Notes: generated from the sequence alone by a model not told the origin. A stretch of DNA of 46,456 nucleotides from an uncultured Bacteroidales bacterium (GCA_902768125.1 CACXKA010000015.1:1-46456); one strand, 5' to 3'; numbered from the stretch's first letter, positions 26,307 through 36,073 are shown. A program made the numbers and translations.

Positions 26307-28151
26307 TTATTCCACTGTCACTGATTTAGCCAAGTTTCTTGGTTGATCCACATCCTTGCCCTTCGCCACAGCGATGTAATAAGCAAGCATCTGCAACGGG
26401 ATGGAAGCCAAGAGTGGCTCGAGGCATTCCTCTGTTTGTGGTAGTTCTATGACGGCATCAGCCATCTTTCGGATGGTTTCGTCGCCTTCACTGACAATTG
26501 CGATGACACGTGCTTTACGTGCCTTGATTTCCTGAATGTTGCTGACCACCTTTTCGTAGAGCACATTCTTTGTGGCCACCACCACCACAGGCATCTCGTC
26601 ATCTATCAGCGCAATGGGACCATGTTTCATCTCTGCAGCAGGATAACCTTCTGCATGGATGTATGAAATTTCTTTCAATTTCAACGCTCCTTCCAGTGCA
26701 ACAGGGTAGTTGTAACCACGACCCAAGTACAGGAAGTTATGTGCATAGGTGAAGATGCGACTGATATCCTTGATGTCATCACTCAGCTTGAGCAGTTGTT
26801 TCATCTTCTCGGGGATGGCATTCAAGGCCTTCAATACTTTTGTATAACGTACATTGTCAATCGTTCCTCTTTCTTTTCCCAATGCTAATGCCAACATCAT
26901 GAGCACCGTCACCTGACCTGTAAATGCCTTAGTGGAAGCCACACCAATTTCTGGTCCTACGTGGATGTATGAACCCGTGTGGGTGGCACGAGGTATGCTT
27001 GAACCGATGGCGTTACAGATGCCATAGATGAAAGCACCCTTGCTTTTAGCCAGTTCTATAGCTGCTAATGTGTCGGCAGTCTCACCTGACTGACTGATGG
27101 CGATGACAACATCTTGGTCGTTGATGACAGGCTTGCTGTAACGGAACTCACTGGCATATTCCACCTCAACAGGAATCTGACAAAAATCTTCAATGAGTTG
27201 TTTGCCAATCAAACCTGCGTGCCAAGAAGTTCCACATGCCACGATGATGATGCGACGAGGATTGATGAGCTGTTTCCGGTAGTCGATGATGGCTGAAAGT
27301 ACCACATTGTTTGCCTCCACATTCACACGACCTCTCATACAGTCTTTCAGACAATCGGGCTGTTCAAAGATTTCCTTCAGCATGAAATGAGGGAAGCCAC
27401 CTTTCTCTATTTGTGCCAAGTTGAGGTCCACTTTCGTCACTTCATGTTCCATCTTCTCATTGTTGAAATCAACCACTTCGACCTCTTTACCACGACGAAT
27501 GACGGCAATGTCTTTATCGTCCAGATAGATTACCTTGTCCGTGTATTCAATGATAGGACTGGCATCAGAACCCAAGAAGAACTCATCTTCACCAATACCT
27601 ACTACCAATGGACTGCTCTTGCGAGCTGCAATGATTTGGTCGGGGTCATCCTTGTCGAGAATAGCGATGGCATACGCACCAATCACAGAACGCAAAGCGA
27701 GGCGCACTGCTGTGAGCAAGTCCACATTCTTTTTCGTGCGTACATATTCTATTAATTGTACCAGCACTTCTGTGTCAGTATTACTCTTGAACTCGATGCC
27801 ATGTTCCTGCAATTGCTTCTTCAGCACTGCATAGTTCTCGATGATGCCATTATGGATAATTGCCAAATTGCCCGTATAAGAGATGTGTGGGTGGGCATTT
27901 GTAGAATTAGGTTCTCCGTGTGTTGCCCAACGAGTGTGGGCGATACCGACGGTTCCTGTGATGTCTTTGTCAGCAGCATAAGCCTCCAAGTCTGCCACCT
28001 TTCCCTTGGTCTTATAGACTCTCAAATCTCCATTTTCAGTCAATAGGGCCACTCCTGCACTGTCATAACCTCTGTATTCCAAACGCTTAAGTCCCTTGAT
28101 CAAAACAGGGTAGGCACTACGTTTGCCTAAATATCCTACAATTCCACACAT
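26307..28151 (-). CDS. glmS: glutamine-fructose-6-phosphate aminotransferase (isomerizing)
   Basis: This 614-residue enzyme makes glucosamine-6-phosphate for peptidoglycan and LPS. The N-terminal nucleophile is Cys2 (MCGIVGYLG), and the class II glutaminase domain covers about 1-225. Two SIS domains follow; ISQSGETADT is the sugar-phosphate site of the first, and the C-terminus ends LAKSVTVE, the usual active-site tail. The leader upstream (28152-28220) is too short and lacks the pseudoknot elements of a glmS ribozyme. It is the first gene of a glmS-carA-carB-trmD cluster. Confidence 0.97.
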   Translation of the reverse strand: MCGIVGYLGKRSAYPVLIKGLKRLEYRGYDSAGVALLTENGDLRVYKTKGKVADLEAYAADKDITGTVGIAHTRWATHGEPNSTNAHPHISYTGNLAIIHNGIIENYAVLKKQLQEHGIEFKSNTDTEVLVQLIEYVRTKKNVDLLTAVRLALRSVIGAYAIAILDKDDPDQIIAARKSSPLVVGIGEDEFFLGSDASPIIEYTDKVIYLDDKDIAVIRRGKEVEVVDFNNEKMEHEVTKVDLNLAQIEKGGFPHFMLKEIFEQPDCLKDCMRGRVNVEANNVVLSAIIDYRKQLINPRRIIIVACGTSWHAGLIGKQLIEDFCQIPVEVEYASEFRYSKPVINDQDVVIAISQSGETADTLAAIELAKSKGAFIYGICNAIGSSIPRATHTGSYIHVGPEIGVASTKAFTGQVTVLMMLALALGKERGTIDNVRYTKVLKALNAIPEKMKQLLKLSDDIKDISRIFTYAHNFLYLGRGYNYPVALEGALKLKEISYIHAEGYPAAEMKHGPIALIDDEMPVVVVATKNVLYEKVVSNIQEIKARKARVIAIVSEGDETIRKMADAVIELPQTEECLEPLLASIPLQMLAYYIAVAKGKDVDQPRNLAKSVTVE

Positions 28152-28173
28152 AATAGCATTTCATTTGTTTGTG

Positions 28174-28181
28174 CAAAGGTA
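28174..28181 (-). promoter_or_regulatory. -7 element for glmS-carAB-trmD
   Basis: TACCTTTG on the minus strand matches TAnnTTTG, 22 nt upstream of the glmS ATG. The -33 region is AT-rich without a clear TTTG. Confidence 0.6.
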
Positions 28182-28267
28182 CGGAATAATTCTCTTTTTA
28201 TCATTATTTTCCTTGATATTTTTTATAATTGAAAGTGAAAATATGATTTCTCGTGACGAAATGTCAC

Positions 28268-28299
28268 AAAAAGAGCATATCCAATAGACGGATATGCTC
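28268..28299 (-). terminator. terminator after lysA
   Basis: GAGCATATCC (28273-28282) pairs perfectly with GGATATGCTC (28290-28299) around a 7-nt loop. On the minus strand it is followed by a T-run (A-run at 28268-28272), correct for ending the his-lys operon. Confidence 0.8.
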
Positions 28300-28328
28300 T
28301 CTTTGTTGGTATGACGTTTTTGTGTTCA

Positions 28329-29492
28329 TTATTGCAATTCTTCATTGGTGTAACCCTCAGGCATTCTACGACAGTTGTAACTTGATGCCATGATTTCGCC
28401 GTAAGCACCAGCTGAAAGGAGAGCGATGAGATCACCACGTTTTGTCTTTGCCAGCGAAATGTCTTTGTCGAAGACATCGGATGACTCGCAGATAGGACCC
28501 ACCACATCGTAGGTGTCTGTCTCTGCCGTGTTGCTGGTGAGGTTGACAATTTTATGGTGTGCATCGTAGAGAGCTGGACGGATGAGGTCGGTGAAACCTG
28601 CATCTACAATCGCAAACTTCTTGATGGCGTTCTCCTTCACATAAAGAACCTTGGTGATAAGGGCACCACACTGACCTACGACAGCACGTCCAAGTTCGAA
28701 GTGAACGGTCTGGCCAGGGCGTAGTTTCAGGTACTTGTCATAAACGGCAAAGTAATCCTTGAAGTTGGGGATAGGGTTGCCTTGTGGATTTGAGTAGTCA
28801 ATGCCAAGACCACCACCCACATTCACAATCTCAATCTTGATGCCAGCTGCCTCCAGTTGGTCTTGCAAGTCGTTAATACGATGGGCGAGGGCGATGAAAT
28901 CGTCCATCTCCAGAATCTGAGAACCGATGTGGAAGTGCAAGCCCTTGAACTGCACGTTCTTCATTCCTTGAGCCAAACGAATCACCTTCTCCATATCCTG
29001 CATGTCAATGCCAAACTTGTTCTCAGCCAAACCTGTGGTGATATTGGCGTGCGTGTGGGCACCAACGTTGGGGTTGATGCGGAAGCACACTGTGGCAACC
29101 TTTCCCTTCTTGGCAGCAATCTCGTTGATGACTTCCAATTCAGGAATACTCTCCACGTTGAAGCAGAAGATGTCCTTGTCGAGTCCTAACTCAATTTCCC
29201 AATCGCTTTTGCCCACTCCGGCAAAGACGATTTTATTGGCAGGGAAGCCTGCCTTGAGCACTTGCTCAATTTCGCCACCTGATACGCAGTCAATACCGAA
29301 ACCAGCCTCATTGATAACGCTCAGCACCTTCATGTTGGCGTTAGCCTTTACAGCATAGTGGACGAAAAAGTTGTCGTGCTTCTTGATTTCTGCGTTGATG
29401 GCGTCGAGCGTCTGGCGCAGGATGTTTGTGTCGTAATAGTAGAAAGGCGTGCGGATGTTCGCAAGCCTTTCCATATTAAATTTGATACCCAT
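28329..29492 (-). CDS. lysA: diaminopimelate decarboxylase
   Basis: This 387-residue PLP enzyme of the alanine-racemase fold decarboxylates meso-DAP to lysine. The PLP lysine is Lys49 in VHYAVKANAN. GIDCVSGGE, HFHIGSQI and the Gly-rich phosphate loop GGGLGIDY are present. The active-site ICESSDVF segment near the C-terminus supplies the partner Cys. It starts 5 nt after the lysC stop. It is the last gene of a seven-gene minus-strand run beginning with hisH. Confidence 0.96.
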   Translation of the reverse strand: MGIKFNMERLANIRTPFYYYDTNILRQTLDAINAEIKKHDNFFVHYAVKANANMKVLSVINEAGFGIDCVSGGEIEQVLKAGFPANKIVFAGVGKSDWEIELGLDKDIFCFNVESIPELEVINEIAAKKGKVATVCFRINPNVGAHTHANITTGLAENKFGIDMQDMEKVIRLAQGMKNVQFKGLHFHIGSQILEMDDFIALAHRINDLQDQLEAAGIKIEIVNVGGGLGIDYSNPQGNPIPNFKDYFAVYDKYLKLRPGQTVHFELGRAVVGQCGALITKVLYVKENAIKKFAIVDAGFTDLIRPALYDAHHKIVNLTSNTAETDTYDVVGPICESSDVFDKDISLAKTKRGDLIALLSAGAYGEIMASSYNCRRMPEGYTNEELQ

Positions 29493-29497
29493 AATCT

Positions 29498-30814
29498 TTA
29501 TTCGTTAAACAGATGGTCGCTGAGTGATTGCAGTGCCTTCTTTTTGTCGTCTGCTGAAATGAGGAAGGAGATGTTGTGGTTGGAACCTCCGTAGGAAATC
29601 ATGCGGACAGGAATTTCCTTGAGTGCCTCGGTTGCCTTGCTTTCGAAACCAACGTTCTCAGCATCGAGGTCACCTACCACACAAATGATACACATATCCT
29701 TGTCCACGTGTACATGACCGAATTTCTTCAGTTCGTTCACGATGGCATCAAGGTTGGTGATGTTGTCGATAGACACGCTCACACCCACTTCTGAGGTGGC
29801 GATCATGTCGATGGAAGTCTTGTATGATTCGAAAATTTCGAATACCTTGCGAAGGAAACCATAAGCCAACAGCATGCGTGAAGAAGTGATTTTGATGGCT
29901 GTGATGTTGTCTTTGGCAGCCACAGCCTTAATCTTTCCACGTTCAGTTTCGTTGCTGATGACAGTGCCAGGAGCTGTTGGATCCATTGTGTTGAGCAACT
30001 TCACTGGAATACCTGCATACTTAGCTGGTTGCACACAAGTTGGGTGCAGAATCTTCGCACCGAAGTATGCCAGTTCGGCAGCCTCCTCGAAGTGCAGATG
30101 ATTGACAGGAGAAGTGTTCTCAACGAAACGAGGGTCGTTGTTGTGCATACCGTCAATGTCTGTCCAAATCTGGATTTCTGATGCACCCACAGCTGCACCA
30201 ATCAATGATGCCGTGTAGTCAGAACCGCCACGTTGCAGGTTGTCCACCTCGCCGTATGCATTGCGGCAGATGAACCCCTGTGTGATGTAGATTTCCTTGC
30301 CTGGATTCTCGTCAAGCTGCACCTTGATTTTCTCACGGATATACTCGAGGTCAGGCTCAGAGTTCTTGTCTGTGCGCATGAACTCCAAGGCAGGAATCAG
30401 CATGGCGTTGTAACCCTGTTCGATGAGGTAATTCGTCACCATGTTGGTGGAAATGATTTCACCCTGAGCCACGATGATTTTCTCCTCAAACATCGTGAAG
30501 ATGCCTTTGGTGAAAGAACGCAGGTAGTCAAACTCCTCTTTCATGAACTGAAGCGTCTTCCGCTTCATCTCGTCAGTCGAGTAGAGTTCATCCACATGCT
30601 TCTTATATTTCTTCTCAAGTGCGTTGATGGTTTCGTTCGCACCTTCTGGTTTTTTTTTGTAGAGGTAATCTGAGATTTCCACCAGTGAGTTGGTCGTGCC
30701 TGACATAGCTGAGAGAACGACAATCTTCTGCTCGCCGTCAGTGATGAGTTTTACGACATCCTTCATTCGCTGAGGAGTGCCTACGGATGTTCCGCCAAAC
30801 TTAAGTACTTTCAT
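29498..30814 (-). CDS. lysC: aspartate kinase (monofunctional)
   Basis: This 438-residue enzyme phosphorylates aspartate, the first step to lysine, threonine, methionine and DAP. The kinase domain starts [12 protein letters not shown], with the substrate motif GGSDYTA near 205. Two ACT domains (about 300-438) suggest feedback control, probably by lysine or threonine. No homoserine dehydrogenase domain is fused. It is directly upstream of lysA, which points to lysine/DAP supply, and 25 nt downstream of an FtsE-like ATPase gene. Confidence 0.95.
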   Translation of the reverse strand: MKVLKFGGTSVGTPQRMKDVVKLITDGEQKIVVLSAMSGTTNSLVEISDYLYKKKPEGANETINALEKKYKKHVDELYSTDEMKRKTLQFMKEEFDYLRSFTKGIFTMFEEKIIVAQGEIISTNMVTNYLIEQGYNAMLIPALEFMRTDKNSEPDLEYIREKIKVQLDENPGKEIYITQGFICRNAYGEVDNLQRGGSDYTASLIGAAVGASEIQIWTDIDGMHNNDPRFVENTSPVNHLHFEEAAELAYFGAKILHPTCVQPAKYAGIPVKLLNTMDPTAPGTVISNETERGKIKAVAAKDNITAIKITSSRMLLAYGFLRKVFEIFESYKTSIDMIATSEVGVSVSIDNITNLDAIVNELKKFGHVHVDKDMCIICVVGDLDAENVGFESKATEALKEIPVRMISYGGSNHNISFLISADDKKKALQSLSDHLFNE

Positions 30815-30839
30815 AATATATATTATATGTGTATTGTTT

Positions 30840-31550
30840 TTAATCTAATTCTTCTGTTTCTTCAGTATCTTCTTCTCGTTCCTGAAGCGTCATGTCAGTC
30901 AGTTGATGATTCTCACAGAGCAATTGGCGTCCAGGGAACTCTTCGATTAAGTTCAGGTTGTGGGTGATCATCACGACGGTGCTTCCTGACTGACAGATTT
31001 GTCGCAGAAGTTCCACAATCTGACGACTGGTCTCTGCATCGAGGTTTCCCGTTGGCTCGTCGGCAAGGATGAGTCGGGGACGGTTCAGAATCGCACGCGC
31101 GATGACGATACGCTGTTGTTCACCTCCTGAAAGTTCCGACGGCATCTTGTAGCCCTTGGTTGACATTCCCACCAACTCCAGCACGTCGCTGATGCGCTGG
31201 TTGATGTCCACCTTGTTCTTCCAACCCGTTGCCTTCAGCACAAAACGCAGGTTTGCATCTACCGTGCGGTCAGTCAGCAGTTGGAAGTCCTGAAAGATGA
31301 TGCCCAACTTCTTGCGGAGTTCTGGCAGGTGTCGGCGCTTGAGTCCGTTCATCTCATAATCGAGCACCTTAGCCTCGCCTTCCTTCACAGGGATTTCGCC
31401 ATAGAGCGTCTTCAAGAATGAGCTTTTGCCTGTGCCCACTTTGCCCGTCAGATAGACGAATTCTCCTTCGCCAATCTGCACATTGACATCTTGGAGCACC
31501 AGTTGCGACTCCTGATAGACGTTGACGTTCTTGTAATCGATTAGATTCAT
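30840..31550 (-). CDS. FtsE-like ABC transporter ATPase
   Basis: This 236-residue ATPase has Walker A GKVGTGKS (36-43), a Q-loop in IIFQDFQLL, signature LSGGEQQR, Walker B LILADEPT and an H-loop in MITHN. It is closest in style to FtsE, the cell-division ATPase that with FtsX controls peptidoglycan hydrolases. No membrane partner is adjacent. It lies in a histidine-lysine biosynthetic run, 6 nt from hisIE. The Glu/Asp-rich tail ([13 protein letters not shown]) is extra. A LolD/MacB-type role cannot be excluded. Confidence 0.8.
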   Translation of the reverse strand: MNLIDYKNVNVYQESQLVLQDVNVQIGEGEFVYLTGKVGTGKSSFLKTLYGEIPVKEGEAKVLDYEMNGLKRRHLPELRKKLGIIFQDFQLLTDRTVDANLRFVLKATGWKNKVDINQRISDVLELVGMSTKGYKMPSELSGGEQQRIVIARAILNRPRLILADEPTGNLDAETSRQIVELLRQICQSGSTVVMITHNLNLIEEFPGRQLLCENHQLTDMTLQEREEDTEETEELD

Positions 31551-31556
31551 TGTTTT

Positions 31557-32168
31557 TTAGTGTTTATGCCAGTTGGGGTCGTGACGTTCAGCCAGTTCGG
31601 CTGCCAAGTCTTCGATGGTCAAGCCCTTTGAGGTGAGCAGCACGATGAGGTGGTAGAGCATATCGGATGCTTCATACACCAGTCGCTCGTTGTTGTTTGC
31701 CACAGCCTCGATGACAGCCTCCAATGCCTCTTCGCCGACCTTCTGTGCCATGCGGTGGCAACCATCCTTGAAGAGGGAAGTGGTGTAACTGCCCTCAGGC
31801 ATCTCCTCATGACGCTTCTCGATGAAACGCTGCAACTCCACCAGGAACATGATAGGGTTGTCATTTTTCTCGTCCCAGCAAGTGTCAGCACCCGTGTGGC
31901 ACACTGGTCCTACAGGGTTAGCTTTGATAAGCAGCGTGTCCTTGTCGCAGTCGTTCAGAATCTCCACCACGTTGAGGAAGTTGCCGCTTGTCTCGCCCTT
32001 TGTCCAAAGTGTCTGGCGAGTGCGGCTATAGAAAGTCACTTTTCCTGTCTCCACTGTCTTCTTGTATGCCTCCTCGTTCATGAAGCCGAGCATCAGCACC
32101 TTCAGTGTCTTGGCATCCTGCACAATCGCAGGCACCAGACCGTCCATTTTGTTGAAATCAATTTCCAT
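31557..32168 (-). CDS. hisIE: bifunctional phosphoribosyl-AMP cyclohydrolase / phosphoribosyl-ATP pyrophosphatase
   Basis: This 203-residue fusion performs the second and third steps of histidine synthesis. The N-terminal PRA-CH domain (about 1-110) has FYSRTRQTLWTKGETSGN, the metal motif around CDKDTLL, and GPVCHTGADTC. The C-terminal PRA-PH domain (about 115-203) has a MazG-like helical pattern with EEALEAVIEA and EASDMLYHL. It follows hisF by 20 nt. Confidence 0.96.
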   Translation of the reverse strand: MEIDFNKMDGLVPAIVQDAKTLKVLMLGFMNEEAYKKTVETGKVTFYSRTRQTLWTKGETSGNFLNVVEILNDCDKDTLLIKANPVGPVCHTGADTCWDEKNDNPIMFLVELQRFIEKRHEEMPEGSYTTSLFKDGCHRMAQKVGEEALEAVIEAVANNNERLVYEASDMLYHLIVLLTSKGLTIEDLAAELAERHDPNWHKH

Positions 32169-32188
32169 TATCTTTTTTCTTTTTCAAT

Positions 32189-32980
32189 TTACAATCTCAC
32201 GTTCACTCCCTCGCTGGTCAGATACTGCTTCAGTTCAGGAATGGGAATCTCTCCGAAGTGGAACACGCTGGCTGCCAAAGCGGCATCGCTGTGTCCATTC
32301 AGGAACGTGTCGCGGAAGTGTTCCTTACTTCCTGCACCACCTGAGGCAATCACTGGAATGGTCAGGGAATCTGCCAACTTTCGGAGTGCCACATCTGCAA
32401 AGCCTCGCTTCACGCCATCGTGATTCATCGACGTGAACAGAATTTCACCAGCACCTCTCTCGTTCGCCTCTTTTGCCCAGTCGAAGAGCTTGTATTGGGT
32501 CGGAACACGACCTCCATTCACGTAGCACACCCAGTCGCCGTCAATCAGCGGGTCACCATTCTCATGAACCGTGTCATCCTCACATTTCGCATCAATCGCC
32601 ACCACGCATACCTGACTGCCAAAGTGCTTCGCAATCTCATCAATCAGTTCAGGTCGTCTCAAGGCTGCTGAGTTGATACTCACCTTGTCGGCACCAGCAT
32701 TCAGGAGTCTGTCAACATCTGACAGCTCATTGATGCCGCCACCTACAGTGAAGGGAATATTGATTTCCTGTGCGATGCGCTTCACCAATTCTGTGAATGT
32801 CTTGCGTCCCTCATGCGAAGCCGTGATGTCCAGATACACCAGTTCATCCGCACCTTGGTCACTATAAAGTTTGCCCAGTTCAATCGGGTCGCCAGCCTGA
32901 CGAAGGTTCACGAAGTTCGTACCCTTCACCGTCTGTCCGTCCTTGATATCCAGACAAGGTATGATTCTCTTTGCTAACAT
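32189..32980 (-). CDS. hisF: imidazole glycerol phosphate synthase, cyclase subunit
   Basis: This 263-residue TIM-barrel enzyme uses ammonia from HisH to turn PRFAR into imidazole glycerol phosphate and AICAR. Catalytic residues are Asp11 in CLDIKDG and Asp130 in VAIDAK. Phosphate-binding GGGI and ASGGAG motifs are present. It follows hisA by 34 nt; that spacer contains a GTAAACAGTAAAC-type simple repeat. Confidence 0.97.
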   Translation of the reverse strand: MLAKRIIPCLDIKDGQTVKGTNFVNLRQAGDPIELGKLYSDQGADELVYLDITASHEGRKTFTELVKRIAQEINIPFTVGGGINELSDVDRLLNAGADKVSINSAALRRPELIDEIAKHFGSQVCVVAIDAKCEDDTVHENGDPLIDGDWVCYVNGGRVPTQYKLFDWAKEANERGAGEILFTSMNHDGVKRGFADVALRKLADSLTIPVIASGGAGSKEHFRDTFLNGHSDAALAASVFHFGEIPIPELKQYLTSEGVNVRL

Positions 32981-33014
32981 GCTTTTCTAAACTGTAAACA
33001 GTAAACCCATAAAT

Positions 33015-33737
33015 TTACCCCACGTACTTCTCCAACTCTTCCATCTTAATCTTTCCCTCGTAAATCGACTTGCCAAACACCACGGCAGGGATGCCTGCCG
33101 AATTCAGTTTGTCAATGTCCTCCACACAGCTCACACCACCGCTGGCAATCAAATACAGGTTAGGGAATTCCTTCATGATGTCCTCATACAACTGGATGGC
33201 AGGTCCTTCCAGCATTCCATCCTTGCTGATGTCGGTGCAGAGCACATTGTCCACGCCTTTTGCCACATAGCGATGCAGGAACGGCAGCAGTTCATCTTCT
33301 CCTTCTTCTTTCCAGCCGTTGATGCTGATGCGTCCGTTCTTCACGTCGGCGCCAAGGATGATTTTGTTGTCGTTGTACTTCTCGAGCCAAGTCTCAAACA
33401 GGGTGGGGTTCTTCACAGCCACACTGCCGATGGTCACCATCGTGGCACCGCTAGCAAAGGCAATGTCGATGTCCTCGTCCGACTTGATGCCACCGCCGAA
33501 GTCAATCACCAGAGAAGTGTGGTCGGCAATACGCTCGATGGTCTTGTAGTTGACGATGTGCTGTGAACGCGCACCATCCAGATCGACCGTGTGCAAACGA
33601 CGGATGCCGTGAGCCTCAAACATCTTGGCAACCTCCACGGGGTCTTCGTTATAGACTTTCTTCGTGTCGTAGTCGCCTTGTGTCAGACGCACGCATTTAC
33701 CGTCAATAATGTCAATCGCTGGAATTATCTCAATCAT
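33015..33737 (-). CDS. hisA: phosphoribosylformimino-5-aminoimidazole carboxamide ribotide isomerase
   Basis: This 240-residue TIM-barrel isomerase opens the ribose of ProFAR. It starts MIEIIPAIDIIDGKCVRL, with catalytic Asp9, and has FGGGI and ASGGVS phosphate-binding loops. The start overlaps the hisH stop by 4 nt (ATGA), so the two are translationally coupled. Confidence 0.97.
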   Translation of the reverse strand: MIEIIPAIDIIDGKCVRLTQGDYDTKKVYNEDPVEVAKMFEAHGIRRLHTVDLDGARSQHIVNYKTIERIADHTSLVIDFGGGIKSDEDIDIAFASGATMVTIGSVAVKNPTLFETWLEKYNDNKIILGADVKNGRISINGWKEEGEDELLPFLHRYVAKGVDNVLCTDISKDGMLEGPAIQLYEDIMKEFPNLYLIASGGVSCVEDIDKLNSAGIPAVVFGKSIYEGKIKMEELEKYVG

Positions 33738-34327
33738 TTCAGTTCAATAAAATTCTTTAATATCCTTTCGCCCACCTTGCCACTCTTTTCAGGGTGGAAT
33801 TGCGTGGCATAGAAGTTATCCTTATGCAGCGCAGAAGAGTAGGGCTGAATGTAGTTTGTCGTGGCAATCGTCCAGTCGCAGGTCGGCACGTAGAAACTGT
33901 GGATGAAATACACAAACTCAGGCTTCTCAAACCCTGCAAACAGGGGACTCTTCACATCCTCCACCGTGTTCCATCCCATCTGTGGCACTTTGTCCTCGTG
34001 CGCTTGTGGAATGAAACGCTTCACCTCCACGTCGAACACCCCCAGACAGTCCGTGTCCTGCTCCTCGCTGTGTCGGCACAACAGCTGCATGCCGATGCAG
34101 ATGCCCAGCACAGGCTGCTTCAGACCCACAATCACCTCATCCAGTCGATGTGCCTTCAGATAAGCCATCGTGCTGTGTGCCTCGCCCTGTCCAGGGAAGA
34201 TGACGCGGTCGGCAGATTGAATCAATTCGGGGTTGTCAGTCACCATCGGTTCCAGTCCCAAACGCCTTACAGCATTCTCCACAGATCCGATGTTGCCCGC
34301 ATTATATTTTACGATTGCTACGTTCAT
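33734..34327 (-). CDS. hisH: imidazole glycerol phosphate synthase, glutaminase subunit
   Basis: This 197-residue class I glutamine amidotransferase feeds ammonia to HisF. The triad is Cys77 in LGICIGMQ and His178/Glu180 in QFHPEKSG; the oxyanion region is PGQGEA. It is the first gene of the minus-strand his-lys run. The remaining his genes (G, D, C, B) are not in this window. Confidence 0.97.
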   Translation of the reverse strand: MNVAIVKYNAGNIGSVENAVRRLGLEPMVTDNPELIQSADRVIFPGQGEAHSTMAYLKAHRLDEVIVGLKQPVLGICIGMQLLCRHSEEQDTDCLGVFDVEVKRFIPQAHEDKVPQMGWNTVEDVKSPLFAGFEKPEFVYFIHSFYVPTCDWTIATTNYIQPYSSALHKDNFYATQFHPEKSGKVGERILKNFIELK

Positions 34328-34357
34328 TTTGCTTCACTAAACCATATAAAACGGGGA

Positions 34358-34365
34358 CAAAGGTA
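34358..34365 (-). promoter_or_regulatory. -7 element for the his-lys operon
   Basis: TACCTTTG on the minus strand matches TAnnTTTG, 30 nt upstream of the hisH ATG. No histidine-rich leader peptide or T-box is visible. Confidence 0.6.
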
Positions 34366-34586
34366 CGACTTTTCCATGACATACATACAATATTTAATAA
34401 GAAATCACATCATCTTCCCGTTGGAATCAGCATTTTTCACCAAAATCACCTTTGCCCACAACATTTAAATTCTCTTTTTCGTATCAAAAGGTTACTTTCT
34501 CTGCACCACAGGCACGATGTGGGATAAAATTGAGGGCATCGATGAAAAAATGCATGAAAAATAGTGTGATATTGAGGAAATTGTAG

Positions 34587-34594
34587 TAACTTTG
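34587..34594 (+). promoter_or_regulatory. -7 element for tig
   Basis: TAACTTTG matches TAnnTTTG. Transcription would start near 34601, giving a leader of about 80 nt that contains the stem-loop at 34615-34641. Confidence 0.6.
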
Positions 34595-34614
34595 CAGCCG
34601 ATTTTGAGAGATTG

Positions 34615-34641
34615 GCAACTGATGCTGAGTTTATCAGTTGC
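34615..34641 (+). promoter_or_regulatory. 5'-UTR stem-loop of tig
   Basis: GCAACTGAT (34615-34623) pairs perfectly with ATCAGTTGC (34633-34641) around a 9-nt loop. It begins about 14 nt into the predicted transcript. With no T-run it is not a terminator; a 5'-end stabilising structure is more likely. Confidence 0.6.
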
Positions 34642-34679
34642 TGATTATTTGTGTGAAAATCTATAATTAAGGTAAAAAT

Positions 34680-36014
34680 ATGAACATTTCAGTTGAGAAC
34701 ATTGACAAGGTAAATGCGGTCATCACAGCCGTGGTGGAACCAGCCGACTATACAGAGAAGTATGAGAAGGCTATCAAGGACGCTAAGAAGAAAATGAACA
34801 TGCCAGGCTTCCGTCCAGGTATGGTGCCAGTTGGCTTGATTAAGAAGCAGTTTGGCGTGAGCATCCTCGCAGACGAGGTGAACAAGGTGCTTCAGGAGGG
34901 TCTTTTCGGCTATATCCGCGAGAACAAGATTAACATGCTGGGCGAGCCTCTGCCCACTGAGGATAACAACAATGTAGACCTGAAAGAGGGCGAGAGCTTC
35001 ACTTTCAAGTTCGACTTGGCGATTGCACCTGAGTTTGAGGTGTCGCTGACCAAGAAGGACAAGATTGACTACTACAACGTGGACGTGACTGACCAGATGG
35101 TGGAGAACCAGGTGGAGATGTACCGTCAGCGTGGTGGCAAGTACGAAAAGGTGGACTCTTATGAGGACAACGATATGATCAAGGGTGTCATCACTGAGCT
35201 GGACGTGGAGAATCCTGTGACAGCGGAGGACGTGGTGATGTTGCCTAAGTATTTCAAGAACGATGACCAGAAGAAGTTCTTCGATGGTGCGAAGGTGAAC
35301 GACATCGTGACTTTCAACCCATCTGTGGCATACAACGACAACGAGGCTGAGCTGACTTCCCTGTTGAAGGTGGAGAAAGAGGATGCTCTGAATCACAAGG
35401 GTGAGTTCAACTTCCAGATCACAGAGATCACTCGTTTCGTGCCAGGTCCTTTCAACCAGGAGTTGTTCGACACAGTGTTCCCTGGTGGTGAGGTGAAGAC
35501 TGAGGCAGATTTCCGTGCAAAGGTGAAGGAGTTGATTGCTGACCAGTTCAAGAAGGACAGCGACTACAAGTTCCTCCTCGACGTTCGCAAGCACGTAACC
35601 AAGAAGGTGGGCAAACTTGAGTTCCCAGAGGAGAAGCTGAAGAAGATTCTGTTGGCGAACACAGGCGACCAGGCAAAGGTGGACGCTCAGTTTGACAAGA
35701 GCATTGAGGAGTTGACTTGGCACCTCATCAAGGAGAAGCTCGTGGAGCAGAACGAGGTGAAGGTGGATGACGAGGATGTGAAGAACATGGCGAAGGAAGT
35801 GACTCGCATGCAGTTCGCTCAGTATGGTATGTTGAACATCCCAGATGAGTATCTTGAGAACTCAGTGAAGGAGATGCTGAAGAAGCGCGAGACGGTGGAC
35901 AACCTCATCGACCGTTGCATTGAGGTGAAGTTGGGCGTTGCCATCAAGGAGAAGGTGACCCTGAAGGAGAGCACAGTCAGCGCAGAAGACTTCAACAAGA
36001 TGTTCGAGCAGTAA
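34680..36014 (+). CDS. tig: trigger factor
   Basis: This 444-residue ribosome-associated chaperone binds nascent chains. The N-terminal ribosome-binding domain (about 1-115) has the signature GFRPGMVP (43-50), where the family usually has GFRxGKxP. A divergent PPIase (FKBP-like) middle part follows, then a helical C-terminal domain (about 260-444). Bacteroidetes trigger factors are often divergent in the middle domain. It is followed by a hairpin, then clpP and clpX, the usual protein-quality cluster. Confidence 0.93.
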   Translation: MNISVENIDKVNAVITAVVEPADYTEKYEKAIKDAKKKMNMPGFRPGMVPVGLIKKQFGVSILADEVNKVLQEGLFGYIRENKINMLGEPLPTEDNNNVDLKEGESFTFKFDLAIAPEFEVSLTKKDKIDYYNVDVTDQMVENQVEMYRQRGGKYEKVDSYEDNDMIKGVITELDVENPVTAEDVVMLPKYFKNDDQKKFFDGAKVNDIVTFNPSVAYNDNEAELTSLLKVEKEDALNHKGEFNFQITEITRFVPGPFNQELFDTVFPGGEVKTEADFRAKVKELIADQFKKDSDYKFLLDVRKHVTKKVGKLEFPEEKLKKILLANTGDQAKVDAQFDKSIEELTWHLIKEKLVEQNEVKVDDEDVKNMAKEVTRMQFAQYGMLNIPDEYLENSVKEMLKKRETVDNLIDRCIEVKLGVAIKEKVTLKESTVSAEDFNKMFEQ

Positions 36015-36033
36015 ACATTTCTTAAAAATAGAA

Positions 36034-36072
36034 AAAAAAGTGGCAAGAATTTTGGTTCTTACCACTTTTTTT
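36034..36072 (+). terminator. terminator after tig
   Basis: AAAGTGGCAAGAA pairs with TTCTTACCACTTT (one mismatch), followed by T-rich sequence to 36072. It lies immediately before the clpP -7 element. Confidence 0.75.
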
Positions 36073-36073
36073 A

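Larger units (their letters stand above)
34328..34679. other. divergent intergenic region between hisH and tig
   Basis: This 352-bp spacer holds the hisH -7 element (34358-34365, minus), the tig -7 element (34587-34594, plus) and a perfect stem-loop in the tig leader (34615-34641). The middle is AT-rich, and I see no convincing gene in it. Confidence 0.7.

Noticed and set aside
28152-28220. Possible glmS ribozyme upstream of glmS
   Set aside because: The leader after the -7 element is only about 20 nt and shows no ribozyme core; the class is typical of Firmicutes.
34689-35723. 344-codon minus-strand frame opposite tig
   Set aside because: Leu/His/Val-rich shadow of trigger factor with no recognisable domain.
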